64,000 nucleotides of DNA, from contig CBDBZX010000008.1 of assembly GCA_965213645.1 (NCBI GenBank), positions 682,001-746,000 of the forward strand, given 5' to 3'. The notes beneath the pieces were generated by a model. That model was not told the origin of the DNA. It searched no databases and saw only the letters and a program-made list of their open reading frames with translations. This DNA comes from CBDBZX01 sp965213645 (GTDB lineage: Bacteria > Deinococcota > Deinococci > Deinococcales > Trueperaceae). Of this stretch, positions 1-8,276 are shown one piece after another. Position 1 is the stretch's first letter. Every line of letters begins with the position of its first letter. The translations under genes were made by a program, and so were the position numbers.

Positions 1-822
1 CAGCGCGTTGTCCTCGAAGGGTGAAAGAACGACGCTCGTCGGGGTGGTGTGAGGCGCGAAGAGCGCCACGGGTGAGCGCGTTTCGGCGCACTGCTCAGCC
101 GTACCGCCGTAGTTCTGCGCCGCCTCCTGGTTGCCGTAGCACTGCGGCCAGCCGTAGTTTCCCCCCTCAACAATTACGTTGAGTTCGCCCGGCGGGGCTT
201 GCCCATTGACGGGGTCGTCGCCGATTTCGGTGGCGAAGAGCTGTCCGGTAGGGTCAAATACATGTGCGTACGCGCCTTTGAGGCCGGTGGCGAGAGGTAT
301 GGGGTTTTGCGGATCGGCAGGCTCCAACCGCCACAACGTCCCAGAACCCTCCTGAGCGCGGTTCCCTGCGCGGCGGCCACTCGTTTCGAAAAGCAGCGCT
401 CCGTCAGGCGTCACCGTAAGCGTTCCGTTTGAGCGTCCATTGAAGGGCAAGTCGCGGAGTATGGTCTCCGGTTCGCCGACCCCTGCATCCGTCAAGGGAG
501 CGCGGAGCAGGTCGCGCCCCGAGGCGATCCACAAATCATCTTCCAACACCGCGATGCCCGTAGGTTTCAAGAGGTTGTCGAGCAACACCTCGCGCTCGCC
601 TGTCTCTAAAGAAAGTGCGACGACTTGTCCCGTCCCAGCGTTTTCGCCCCCGGCGAGCTGCGCAACCCAAAGGCGTTCGTCTGGCCCTAACATCATCTGC
701 GTCGGGCCGTTCAGCCCTTCAGCAACGACCGAAGCGGTATAACCTTCGGGTAAGTTGAGTGCAGGCTGCGCAAAGCATAGACCGTATAAAACAAAAAGTG
801 CGAGTAGAGATAGTTGGAGCAC
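1..822 (-). CDS. PQQ-dependent glucose/sorbosone dehydrogenase-like protein, partial
   Basis: Partial gene: 274 codons are present and the 3' end runs off the left edge. The N-terminus is a signal peptide (hydrophobic residues about 3-17, likely cleavage near FAQP), so the product should be exported. The mature protein has repeated short propeller-like segments, and the motif NYGWPQCYG begins near residue 222. That motif is typical of soluble quinoprotein glucose/sorbosone dehydrogenases, six-bladed propellers that oxidise sugars with PQQ. The substrate cannot be told. GTG at 822 is chosen because an in-frame TGA lies two codons upstream; the upstream GAGG is too close to be a good ribosome site, so the start is only likely. 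Confidence 0.8.
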   Translation of the reverse strand, partial: MLQLSLLALFVLYGLCFAQPALNLPEGYTASVVAEGLNGPTQMMLGPDERLWVAQLAGGENAGTGQVVALSLETGEREVLLDNLLKPTGIAVLEDDLWIASGRDLLRAPLTDAGVGEPETILRDLPFNGRSNGTLTVTPDGALLFETSGRRAGNRAQEGSGTLWRLEPADPQNPIPLATGLKGAYAHVFDPTGQLFATEIGDDPVNGQAPPGELNVIVEGGNYGWPQCYGNQEAAQNYGGTAEQCAETRSPVALFAPHTTPTSVVLSPFEDNAL

Positions 823-901
823 ACCTCAATGTAAGCGCGTTGTGTTCAATTTGCTGTGAGCCAACCTCATATCACTTGAACATTGACCTTTTGTCGTTGT
901 C

Positions 902-1795
902 TCAAGGGTCAACTCGAGCAGGCTCCTTTTCAACCTCATCGTCATGTTCGGAGTTCGTATAGTCAGGATTGGCCCGCACTTCAGGAGCTTTAGGATACGT
1001 CGCCGCGTCAACTTCTAACTCGTCAAAGCGCTCGTCGCCACTTCGCTCTTTCCAGACGCGCGGCTTGGCGGGAATGCCTAGGCCCACCACATGAGGCTCA
1101 AAGTCTCTTGTGACGAGCGCCAGCGCACCCATCATGCTGTCGTCGCTCAAGACCGTACCCGCTAAGACCGTCGCGTGATAGGCCACGCGCACGCCTTTAC
1201 CGATGACGGTCTCTTTCAAGGTCACGTCGGGTGACTCCAGGATGCTGTGGGTGTGGCTGTAGACGTTGACGTAATCCGAGAGGCTCGAGCCGCTCATAAG
1301 CTTCACGCCACCGATGTCGTCAATGAATACATGGCGGTGAATGACCACGTCGTCGCCCGCTTCGATGTTGTAGCCCACCGACACCTCGACGTTTTGGAAA
1401 ATTTTCAAGTTCTTACCTGTACGCGCGAAGATGCGCTCCGCGAGCATCCGCCGCACCTTTACGCCGCTCTCGACCGATTGACCTAAAGGCGTTTGGTCGA
1501 GGGTCTTCCACAGCCATAAAAGCGGTTTGACCTTAGTGAACTTCGTTTGGTCAGTAACGACATAGTGCTCTGCCTCAAAGGTAACATTACGCGGGTCTAA
1601 GGCGAACGCGGCGAGCGGTGACGTGGCTTCTAAGTCAGCATAGCTCTTGGCGTACATGACTTGCGCGAGGGTCTCTCTCACTACCTCGTTGCGGTCTAAA
1701 GCAGGGGCGTCAAGTTTTTCAGCGAGCTCACCGATAAAGCGGGTGAGGGTTTTGTCAGCGTGGGTAGGGAGAGAACGGGGAATGAGCCAAGGCAC
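902..1795 (-). CDS. Left-handed β-helix acyltransferase-like protein
   Basis: 297 aa. Residues about 130-255 carry imperfect hexapeptide turns (for example VSVGYNIEAGDDVVIHRHVF and TVIGKGVRVAYHATVLAGTV) and end in GLGIPAKPRVWK, a tail typical of the NodL/maltose O-acetyltransferase superfamily of trimeric β-helix transferases. The N-terminal 120 residues are helical and not recognised. The C-terminal 40 residues are acidic and probably disordered. The acceptor is unknown. The GTG start is supported by a TAAGGT -10 box at 1802-1807, six bases upstream, the leaderless arrangement seen throughout this window. It appears to be a single-gene unit. Confidence 0.7.
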   Translation of the reverse strand: MPWLIPRSLPTHADKTLTRFIGELAEKLDAPALDRNEVVRETLAQVMYAKSYADLEATSPLAAFALDPRNVTFEAEHYVVTDQTKFTKVKPLLWLWKTLDQTPLGQSVESGVKVRRMLAERIFARTGKNLKIFQNVEVSVGYNIEAGDDVVIHRHVFIDDIGGVKLMSGSSLSDYVNVYSHTHSILESPDVTLKETVIGKGVRVAYHATVLAGTVLSDDSMMGALALVTRDFEPHVVGLGIPAKPRVWKERSGDERFDELEVDAATYPKAPEVRANPDYTNSEHDDEVEKEPARVDP

Positions 1796-1859
1796 ACGTT
1801 TACCTTAGCGCCCTAAGACCCCTGATGAGGGTAGCTTAGCCGACGCATGAAGGTTGTGT

Positions 1860-2468
1860 TTAGAAGCGCACGCCCGTGATTCCCGTATCAGGTTCCGTGA
1901 GCACGGTGACGTCACGCCCTAGAACTTCAGCGGCACGTTCGCTGAGGTCGGAGGTAGGCTCCAACCCACTCGCCCCCACCAGCACCGGACGCGCTTGCAG
2001 CGCGACGCTGTGGTTCTTCTCTAAGCGCGTCATGAGTGCGTCGAACGACCAGTCTTCGACCCAGGTGTTTTTGAGCGCAATCAGCGCCGGGCGTCCCCGC
2101 GTAGCCGTGCAACCTTCACTACCGGGACGGCGCACGCGCACTTTACTCGGCAGAGCGGAAAGCCCCTCGTAGAAGAGGTCAACCACTTCGTCCAAAAGAA
2201 AGTGCGCTTTTAAGAGCCCTTGCGCCTCGGGCGCTAACTCCTCGATGTCGTCCTCGTCGGGGTTGCTGAGGTCGAGCCCGCGAAAGAGGTCATTCAGTTG
2301 CTTGGGCAGGTTGTTCGTGCGGTAAAAGGTCTCTTCGACTTCGGCAGGGACGACGCGCAGTGGAGCCAGGGTCAGACCGGCGTCGTCCAAGCGTTGCAAG
2401 GCGGAAAGTTCGGGCTCGAGCTGCGGGGTGAAGGCGAGCGTGACAAGGGTTTTGGGGGACGTAACCAT
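1860..2468 (-). CDS. Hypothetical protein, 202 aa
   Basis: I do not recognise this protein. It has no signal peptide or membrane segment. The middle part is acidic (DLSNPDEDDIEELAPEAQG) and the C-terminal half contains RPGSEGCTATRGRPALIALK and ends GITGVRF. The longer in-frame ORF would start at 2501. ATG 2468 is preferred because TATCAT at 2474-2479 lies five bases upstream, as in other leaderless genes here, and because the extra N-terminal residues (MSTLTLLLSCL) look like read-through. It lies back to back with the PASTA gene, so the two have separate promoters. Confidence 0.6.
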   Translation of the reverse strand: MVTSPKTLVTLAFTPQLEPELSALQRLDDAGLTLAPLRVVPAEVEETFYRTNNLPKQLNDLFRGLDLSNPDEDDIEELAPEAQGLLKAHFLLDEVVDLFYEGLSALPSKVRVRRPGSEGCTATRGRPALIALKNTWVEDWSFDALMTRLEKNHSVALQARPVLVGASGLEPTSDLSERAAEVLGRDVTVLTEPDTGITGVRF

Positions 2469-2652
2469 TAGGCATGATAACAGCAATGTCAAAGTGGACA
2501 AGCAGTTCGGTGAAGGGTCTGTCCTGCTACCACCAAGGCGCTAAGCTGCGTTGAAAACATTAGAATCCATACTTCGGAATCTGCGAGAGGTAGGGGGCTC
2601 GAGGCGTCGTCACGCTTCACCAGCCGCGCAACTTGGGTGTTAGACTACGTTT

Positions 2653-3927
2653 GTGTTGACTCGACCACGTCGCTCTGGAAGTAATAGAAGTGCCAAGTAC
2701 GCCAAAGGGCTCCGCCTCGTTCTCCTCACCTTCCTTCTGCTCGCTCTAGCAGGGTTTATTGTCGTGCTCGGCAGCCGCTACTTAGAGGTCGCCGAAGTGC
2801 GCGTCCCCGAAGTTGTCGGTGCTGACTTTGAGGTGGCGCAAAGGGCGTTGCGGGAGGCTGGCCTGCGGGCTGTAACCTACACGGAAAATGTATCCGACGC
2901 ACCCGTGGACAGTGTGACTGCGCAAAACCCCGAGCCCGGCGAGGTGGTGCGCCGTGGCCGCAGCGTCAGCGTGGGCGTGAACACGCTGCCCAGCGACACG
3001 CGCGTGCCGAGCTTGGTCGGTCTTGCGCAGAGCGACATCACCACACAGCTCTCAGATAGGGGCTTGCAACTCGGTGAAGTGTCCTACCAGTATAGCCCCG
3101 GACCCGAAGGACAGATTATCGGCCAGTCGCCCGGAGCGGGCGAACTGCTCGGCGCAGGGAGCGGCGTTGACATCACTGTGAGTCGCGGGGAAGAGGAGCG
3201 CGAGGCACAACTGCCCGACCTGGTCGGCCTCCCCCTAGAGGAGGCGAGAAGGCGCTTGGAAGACCTCGGCTTTCGCCGCGTCGAAGAGGTGCCGACGCGC
3301 TTAGGTCGCGCGGGCGTCAACGCGCAGAGGCCGCGCCCCGGCGAGCGGGCGATGGTCAGCGAGCCCATCACCCTTTACTATTCGCTTAGCAACGGTCAAG
3401 TCGTGCGCGTTCCCAATGTGAAGGGCTTGCCCGTAGAGCGGGCTGAACAGGCGCTCCGTTCCGCCGGGCTGCGCGTTGTCTGGGTGAGCGAAGACCCCTA
3501 CGACCCCGCTAAGCCGCCGGGTGTTTTAGAGATCAATCCGAGCAGCTACACGTTGCGCGGCACGCCCATTTCCCTACGCGTCAACGGTTCGGCAGGCGAT
3601 TTTCGGCCTAATGCGTCCCGGCCCAACGGCGCAAATGCGCAGCAGCCCAACGCGCAGAACAATACTCAGAGTAACGCTCAGAACAACCCCCAGCGAACCG
3701 ACGGGCGCACCATCCCTGTCAACTTCGATCCCGCCATCTACGGCACCTTCTTGCGCGGCAAGCCCTACGAGTTTCGCTTGGACGTAACCGACGCCGAAGG
3801 TGAGCGCACCGTCATCAGCCGTTCAATGCCTGCGGACGAGCCCATCAATGACTCGGTTGAGGTGTACGGCGAGGCGGAGTTGCGGATGTTTATCGACGGG
3901 CAAATCGTGCTGGCGTTCAATCCTTGA
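2653..3927 (+). CDS. Membrane-anchored PASTA-repeat protein
   Basis: 424 aa. One transmembrane segment at about residues 22-42 follows a basic N-terminus, which predicts a cytoplasmic stub and an extracytoplasmic body. Four PASTA repeats follow, beginning VRVPEVVG, TRVPSLVG, AQLPDLVG and VRVPNVKG (about residues 49-310), each of roughly 65 aa. An Asn/Gln-rich linker (about 316-350) joins a C-terminal domain of about 75 aa that is not recognised. PASTA repeats bind muropeptides and usually sit on Ser/Thr kinases or class B PBPs; neither catalytic domain is present, so this is a stand-alone sensor or scaffold. GTG 2653 has TAGACT at 2641-2646 and no Shine-Dalgarno site, suggesting a leaderless mRNA. 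Confidence 0.85.
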   Translation: MLTRPRRSGSNRSAKYAKGLRLVLLTFLLLALAGFIVVLGSRYLEVAEVRVPEVVGADFEVAQRALREAGLRAVTYTENVSDAPVDSVTAQNPEPGEVVRRGRSVSVGVNTLPSDTRVPSLVGLAQSDITTQLSDRGLQLGEVSYQYSPGPEGQIIGQSPGAGELLGAGSGVDITVSRGEEEREAQLPDLVGLPLEEARRRLEDLGFRRVEEVPTRLGRAGVNAQRPRPGERAMVSEPITLYYSLSNGQVVRVPNVKGLPVERAEQALRSAGLRVVWVSEDPYDPAKPPGVLEINPSSYTLRGTPISLRVNGSAGDFRPNASRPNGANAQQPNAQNNTQSNAQNNPQRTDGRTIPVNFDPAIYGTFLRGKPYEFRLDVTDAEGERTVISRSMPADEPINDSVEVYGEAELRMFIDGQIVLAFNP

Positions 3928-3959
3928 GCGAGCTGTCTCCAATGTGCACAAAATAAATG

Positions 3960-3983
3960 ACGCCGCCTCAGATGAGGCGGCGT
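3960..3983. terminator. Bidirectional intrinsic terminator
   Basis: Ten-base-pair GC-rich stem (ACGCCGCCTC with GAGGCGGCGT) closing a 4-nt loop, in the gap between two convergent genes. On the minus strand it is followed by an AT-rich run with T stretches (ATTTATTTTG), so it should stop the pilin operon. On the plus strand the T run is weaker. Confidence 0.75.
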
Positions 3984-4014
3984 TGAAGGTTTATAAGGTT
4001 TACTGAACTGTACG

Positions 4015-6009
4015 TTAGTGGGCTCCGGGTGTTGTGTTGTGCTTTAAGTGAGGCTCAGTTCTCTCCCATGCGTCCCTGTCGAAGCTGCGCGTGAAGAGCT
4101 GTTGCACGAGGTTGACGAAGCGCGGGCTTAGAGGGGGTAGGTCTTTCGCATTCAAGAAGTCCGTGTCAAAGTCCCAGTCGCGTTCTGGGGCTTTATACGA
4201 GGCGTCTTTCCAGGCTCCGTCAACATGGCGCGGTCTGCCCAAACTCACGAAGGAGCCGCGAATGGTGAGTTTTGTCTTGTTGGTCCATCTCTCGTGCAAA
4301 CGGGGGTAGTTCTCGAGTCCCCCGTTGTAGCCGCCCTCGCTCTGCGTCTCATCTACGCCCGCGAGAAAGGCCGCGTTCACTGTGGTGTGGGCTGCTTGAC
4401 GACTGCTCAAACTGCGGTCTTTTGCGCTTTTACACTTGCCGCCTTGCTTGCTACAGGCTTTGCCATCGTCTGTCGCCAAGTCTTGCCAGTCGTTGGACAA
4501 GATGTTGAGCGAATCCGCTAAGAAGGACGCGGGCTTCTTGTTCGGCTTCTTCTCTGCTGAGTTGTAGTCGCCCTGGATGTACATCGCTTGGTTGGTCGCG
4601 ACGGTCAACCCTTTAATTTTTTTGTCGAGCTTCGCCCCGTTCTTGACGCGCACGCCGTAGTTGTTGACCCCGTCGGCCTTGCTGTCACTACCGAGGTCAG
4701 AGTCGTCAACGCTGAAGTGGAAGACCAAACCGCCCTCGGTGTCGTTTTTTAGACCATCTTTGATGCCGAAGTTGGACGAGTCATCGTCGATGCAGTCGAG
4801 CAGCGCACCCATGTCGATCTCGAGCATACGGATGTCTGTGTCTTCGCGGTTGTCGTGGAAGGTGTCCGAGGTGTCAGCGGCTCCGCACTTGTCTTTCCCG
4901 ATTTTCTCCGTCAACGTCCAATCGACCTTGCCCTTGGCGTCCTGAACCCGCGGCTCCCATCTGACCGTGCCGCCATTTCTTCTCTCCGCGACGAGCACGA
5001 CGCGCAGGTCGGCCTTCTCCCAGTAGTCGTTCTCCTGCTCACCTTCAGGGTCGCGGTCGAGAAATTCGGGCTCGGGAACCTGAACTCGGTTGACCCCTTG
5101 CTGCACTTCGTTGTCCTGCCAAACTTCGGAGATTTCGGCGTTGGTGTAGCCGGGTTGCGTAGTATCTTGCTCAGGGTCGGTCGTGCCTCCACCGCAGCCG
5201 ATAGAAACGCCGTGGACTCTGGCGCTAGTACAAGCATCCGGGTCGAGCAAGCGACCACTCTGCAACTCCCCTGCTACGGTAACGTTACCCAAGATATCGA
5301 GGTTGTCGTACATCATGTACAAGTCACCGTTGCTGTGAACGCGCCCCGATAGGTTCATGGTTGCGCCCGGTGCAATCTCTAAATCCTGATCGTAAAAAGC
5401 GGCGAACTGGAAGAGCGGGATAAGTTGGGAGCGGAAGGTCGTCTGGAGTCTGGCTTCAGGGAGGTCTTCGCCGTCGCGGTACGATTCGGAGTTAACATTA
5501 TAGACAAATTCCTGTGCGACGAGGTCTTTGTATGTACCATCCTTGAGTGTCCGCTGGTTCGGCACTTGTTCCTGGCCATTAGGCGTACCAGGCTGGGTCA
5601 CGTAGGTGACCACGGTGCGCGAGGAGGCGATTTCGTTGCTATTGGCTTTGTTGTGGGGTACGCACTTGAAATCGCCCTCACCTCTGTTCTCTTCTATTCT
5701 GCCGTTCTTCTCCTTGTAAGGGGTGCAGGCGCGGCGACTCGCGTCCTTGTTATTGTCCGGTGATAAGCCCTGAGGGTTGTTGAACCCTATGAAGGTCTCG
5801 CGCAGCTCTTGGCCGCGAATGTTGAGCCCGGCCTCGGCTGCGTAGAAGCCCGAGGTGCTGTTTTGCGAGGAGGCGGCAGTGGTCATCTCAATCTGCGTGA
5901 GCATAAAGTACGCCGTGACCATAACCGCCAAGACCGCGACGAGGAGCATCACCGTGATGAGCGCGAAACCGTGCTCCTTGCGCCTAGAACGTGTGAAGTG
6001 TTTAACCAT
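4015..6009 (-). CDS. Large ComZ/PilX-like minor pilin (cluster B)
   Basis: 664 aa. A type III (prepilin) signal is visible: basic N-terminus RSRRKEHGFALITVMLL, then an unbroken hydrophobic stretch to about residue 40 and the FYAAEAGLN motif seen at the end of the first helix of PilX-type minor pilins. The remaining 600 residues are far longer than a normal pilin and include SGRVHSNGDLYMMYDNLDILG and other β-rich segments. Thermus ComZ, a tip pilin with a large inserted β-solenoid, is the closest parallel I know; this is inference from size and layout. It is the last gene of a four-gene operon, 19 nt after the PilW-like gene, with an AAGGAA ribosome site. Confidence 0.75.
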   Translation of the reverse strand: MVKHFTRSRRKEHGFALITVMLLVAVLAVMVTAYFMLTQIEMTTAASSQNSTSGFYAAEAGLNIRGQELRETFIGFNNPQGLSPDNNKDASRRACTPYKEKNGRIEENRGEGDFKCVPHNKANSNEIASSRTVVTYVTQPGTPNGQEQVPNQRTLKDGTYKDLVAQEFVYNVNSESYRDGEDLPEARLQTTFRSQLIPLFQFAAFYDQDLEIAPGATMNLSGRVHSNGDLYMMYDNLDILGNVTVAGELQSGRLLDPDACTSARVHGVSIGCGGGTTDPEQDTTQPGYTNAEISEVWQDNEVQQGVNRVQVPEPEFLDRDPEGEQENDYWEKADLRVVLVAERRNGGTVRWEPRVQDAKGKVDWTLTEKIGKDKCGAADTSDTFHDNREDTDIRMLEIDMGALLDCIDDDSSNFGIKDGLKNDTEGGLVFHFSVDDSDLGSDSKADGVNNYGVRVKNGAKLDKKIKGLTVATNQAMYIQGDYNSAEKKPNKKPASFLADSLNILSNDWQDLATDDGKACSKQGGKCKSAKDRSLSSRQAAHTTVNAAFLAGVDETQSEGGYNGGLENYPRLHERWTNKTKLTIRGSFVSLGRPRHVDGAWKDASYKAPERDWDFDTDFLNAKDLPPLSPRFVNLVQQLFTRSFDRDAWERTEPHLKHNTTPGAH

Positions 6010-6028
6010 AGGGATACCTGTTCCTTTC

Positions 6029-6661
6029 TTAACGTGAGAGGACGTTGCGGGGGAAGAAGCTCGAGGTGAGTTCGCTCGTGTGGGTTTTGCCGCGAATATC
6101 GGTTGCGCCGATGAGCTGAACCCGGACTTCTTGTAGGTTCCGCCACTGATTGGGCTCGTCGAGTGTGTCTACAGTATTTTCAACATTCCCAACCTGCAAC
6201 ACCGCGCTTACGTTCATCGTTTGAACCTTGTTGATCACGCCCTGATCTGCCCCGTTGTCGAAGGTGATGCCTAGACCTCCATCGTTAGAGAGGTCAACTC
6301 GGAGCATGAGAATGTCACCCTGAAGCCAGTAGGTAAGCCTTTCAACATCGGTATTGCCCGTGATAGGGTCGATGAACCTGTTGCGGATAACAATTTGGTC
6401 GTCTTGAATGACCAGCGGCATGTCGATGAGTGTAGGCGCGAGGATGCCCTGCCCTGCGATGCGAATGTCATCGCCCATGATGTCCGCGCCGATGCGCAGG
6501 TTCTGATTGAGTTCGGTGCCGACTTGGTCTATGGTCATCAAGTTGCGGTTCGCCATCACGATGGTGAAGGTGAGACCCAAGATAGCGACGCCGATCACGA
6601 CAGTGATAAGCAGTTCGACCAAGGTGACGCCAGCGGTGCGGTGTGTATACTTCGTCCTCAT
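6029..6661 (-). CDS. PilW-like minor prepilin (cluster B)
   Basis: 210 aa. The N-terminus MRTKYTHRTAGVTLVELLIT is a type IV prepilin leader with cleavage expected before V (GVTLVELL, conserved Glu at +5), followed by about 20 hydrophobic residues that form the pilin helix. The globular part is typical of PilW/PulJ-type subunits. ATG 6661 overlaps the last base of the upstream gene's TGA, so translation is coupled. A longer reading frame continues upstream to 6775 but lies inside the PilV-like gene and is not a better start. Confidence 0.8.
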   Translation of the reverse strand: MRTKYTHRTAGVTLVELLITVVIGVAILGLTFTIVMANRNLMTIDQVGTELNQNLRIGADIMGDDIRIAGQGILAPTLIDMPLVIQDDQIVIRNRFIDPITGNTDVERLTYWLQGDILMLRVDLSNDGGLGITFDNGADQGVINKVQTMNVSAVLQVGNVENTVDTLDEPNQWRNLQEVRVQLIGATDIRGKTHTSELTSSFFPRNVLSR

Positions 6662-7164
6662 CAGCGACAGCTCCCTTCTCTTTGACCGCCCTGGCCCCCT
6701 TGTGCGTCTTGGTTGTTTGTCTGGACGGAGGTGAAAACTGTCGTGACGCTGTACTGCAACTGGGAGTTGAGGCATATGTTGACGCGCACGTGGCGCTGCT
6801 GGCCGTTGGCGTCACAGAGGCTAAGCCCCGTTTCCGGTTGGTTGCACCACTCCATCGCTACTTCGTAGGTGCGCCCGTTGTCGGTGGTGTCGTTCGGGTC
6901 GCCTGTTGCGACCTCAACACCGTCACGTTCCATCACCGTTTCGAAATCTCCCCACTGGTTGAAGCTGCGCTGGCGTAGCCCGTCCATGACCCGCTCGGCA
7001 GCGCTGACCGCTTCGGCGCGGATTTCGGTGTTGCGGTTCACTGTAGCGTAGTTGATGAAAACAGGCAGAATGCTGGTTAGCGCCACGCCTAAGATGACGA
7101 GCGCGACGAGCATCTCGATGATGCTAAAGCCCGCTTGATTCATAGTTTTACTGCGGTTAGTCAT
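6661..7164 (-). CDS. PilV-like minor prepilin (cluster B)
   Basis: 167 aa. The leader MTNRSKTMNQAGFSIIEMLV ends in the prepilin peptidase site (AG before FSIIEML, Glu at +5). The hydrophobic helix runs to about residue 35. The globular domain contains two cysteine pairs (for example EWCNQPETGLSLCDANG) that may form disulfides. It overlaps the FimT-like gene upstream by eight bases and shares one base with the PilW-like gene downstream, a tight operon. Confidence 0.8.
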   Translation of the reverse strand: MTNRSKTMNQAGFSIIEMLVALVILGVALTSILPVFINYATVNRNTEIRAEAVSAAERVMDGLRQRSFNQWGDFETVMERDGVEVATGDPNDTTDNGRTYEVAMEWCNQPETGLSLCDANGQQRHVRVNICLNSQLQYSVTTVFTSVQTNNQDAQGGQGGQREGSCR

Positions 7165-7609
7165 AGCTGAGTTCCACCGTCCCTCCTAAAAAAACGCGCA
7201 CGTCGATGGTTTTGCCGTCTTTGTCGCTGAGGCTAAAGACTGGTGCATCCTCAGCGAGACCGCGCGAGTTGAAGCAGACTTGCCAACTGGTGTCGTCGAG
7301 CTTGACCTTCTCACGCAGGGTGCGGGTGAGCTTGTCGTTGGTTATCCAGTCGGAGTTAGGTGCACTGCACCTCGGTGCGTACTGGACCGTGAGTTGGTCT
7401 CCCGACGCGCTTGGCGTGATGCGGTGCGCCGAGGTCGTCACCATCGCTCTGGCTCTGGTCTGCTTAAAGGTGCCGGCGACCTCGTTGGCGGCGGCTTGCA
7501 AATCGCCCGAGAGCGGTCTGAGGTTCATCGCCGCAATCCCCATAACGATGCCGAAGATGCCCAGCACGATGAGCAGTTCGATGAGCGTAAAGCCTTGATT
7601 CTTGTGCAC
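7157..7609 (-). CDS. FimT/GspH-like pseudopilin (cluster B, first gene)
   Basis: 150 aa. The leader VHKNQGFTLIELLIVLGIFG is a canonical prepilin site (G before FTLIELL, Glu at +5). The rest resembles GspH/FimT: NEVAGTFKQTRARAMVTTSAHRI is the usual segment after the first helix. The reading frame is open to 7681, but GTG 7609 is chosen because AAAGGAG lies four to five bases upstream and the leader length is then normal. It heads cluster B, and the long gap upstream (to 8276) must hold the promoter. Confidence 0.8.
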   Translation of the reverse strand: MHKNQGFTLIELLIVLGIFGIVMGIAAMNLRPLSGDLQAAANEVAGTFKQTRARAMVTTSAHRITPSASGDQLTVQYAPRCSAPNSDWITNDKLTRTLREKVKLDDTSWQVCFNSRGLAEDAPVFSLSDKDGKTIDVRVFLGGTVELSYD

Positions 7610-7938
7610 GTGTCTCCTTTCGCGGTGCTGCAAATGAGCACGGCGGGTGAATGTTAGGAGTGTAGGGCTTTGCCTTGCCACTCCGTCACCCCCAAGTGGG
7701 TGAGGGACGCGCTTTTTTAAGGTTTTGTGAAGGTTAGGGTGTGAGAAAATTAGCAGGAACGATCAACCTCTTGGCAAGAGGTTGGTGCAGAGCAGTGTTC
7801 CTAAGTATCAATTGAGCTTGGTGTCGGAACGTTATTTTTCTACCGAAGTTTGACAGGGAAGAATCCACCAAAAAGTTAGAATGACAACCATCAGGGATAA
7901 AATTCGCACTTAATACACTGTTAGGTAAAAAACGAGTC
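7610..7938. other. Intergenic region between the two pilin operons
   Basis: No convincing gene. A 9-bp perfect stem with a 3-nt loop (CAACCTCTT/AAGAGGTTG) lies at 7764-7784; it has no T run, so it may be a protein-binding or mRNA structure. A 68-codon reading frame on the minus strand (7734-7940) has no ribosome site and odd composition and is not called. The promoter for pilin cluster B is expected here but no clear -35/-10 pair could be fixed. Confidence 0.4.
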
Positions 7939-7939
7939 A

Positions 7940-8058
7940 TGTCATTCTGAGCCCTTTACAGGATAGACTCCGCCGAAGAATCTCTGACTTTGCCAACTCC
8001 TCTGACAGAGAATGAAAGGCGAGACCCCTCGACTGCGCTGCGCTACGCTCGGGGTGAC
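7940..8058 (+). repeat. Dispersed intergenic repeat, TGTCA-ended family, copy 1
   Basis: Begins TGTCATTCTGAG and ends CGGGGTGACA-like, so the ends are short inverted repeats (TGTCA/TGACA). It shares GGATAGACTCCG, GAAGAATCTCTGAC and GAGACCCCTCGACTG with copy 2 directly downstream and, in inverted orientation, with copy 3 at 24176-24280. It has no coding capacity and looks like a small non-autonomous mobile or hairpin-forming repeat. Confidence 0.75.
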
Positions 8059-8071
8059 ACACCACCGCTGT

Positions 8072-8236
8072 TGTCATTCTGAGCGGAGCCCTTGACAGGA
8101 TAGACTCCGCGGAGTCGAAGAATCTCTGACCTTACCTTCTCTCCTGTCGGAGACTGCGAGGCGAGACCCCTCGACTGGGCAAGGCTATGCGTCCGCGTGG
8201 TCGCGTCCCGCTAGCGACTGCGTGAACGGGGTGACA
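8072..8236 (+). repeat. Dispersed intergenic repeat, TGTCA-ended family, copy 2
   Basis: Same order of blocks as copy 1 (TGTCATTCTGAGCGGAG, GGATAGACTCCG, GAAGAATCTCTGAC, GAGACCCCTCGACTG, GGGGTGACA) but about 45 bases longer, because of an extra segment before the closing GGGGTGACA. It is arranged head to tail with copy 1 between the two pilin operons. Confidence 0.75.
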
Positions 8237-8276
8237 ACAGCGTTGCAAAAACTTAGCTGACAGTGTACTTAACCTC

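Noticed and set aside
2468..2501. Upstream start for the 202-aa hypothetical protein giving a MSTLTLLLSCL N-terminus that looks like a lipoprotein signal
   Set aside because: It has no basic residues and is too short for a signal peptide, and the -10 box lies inside it.
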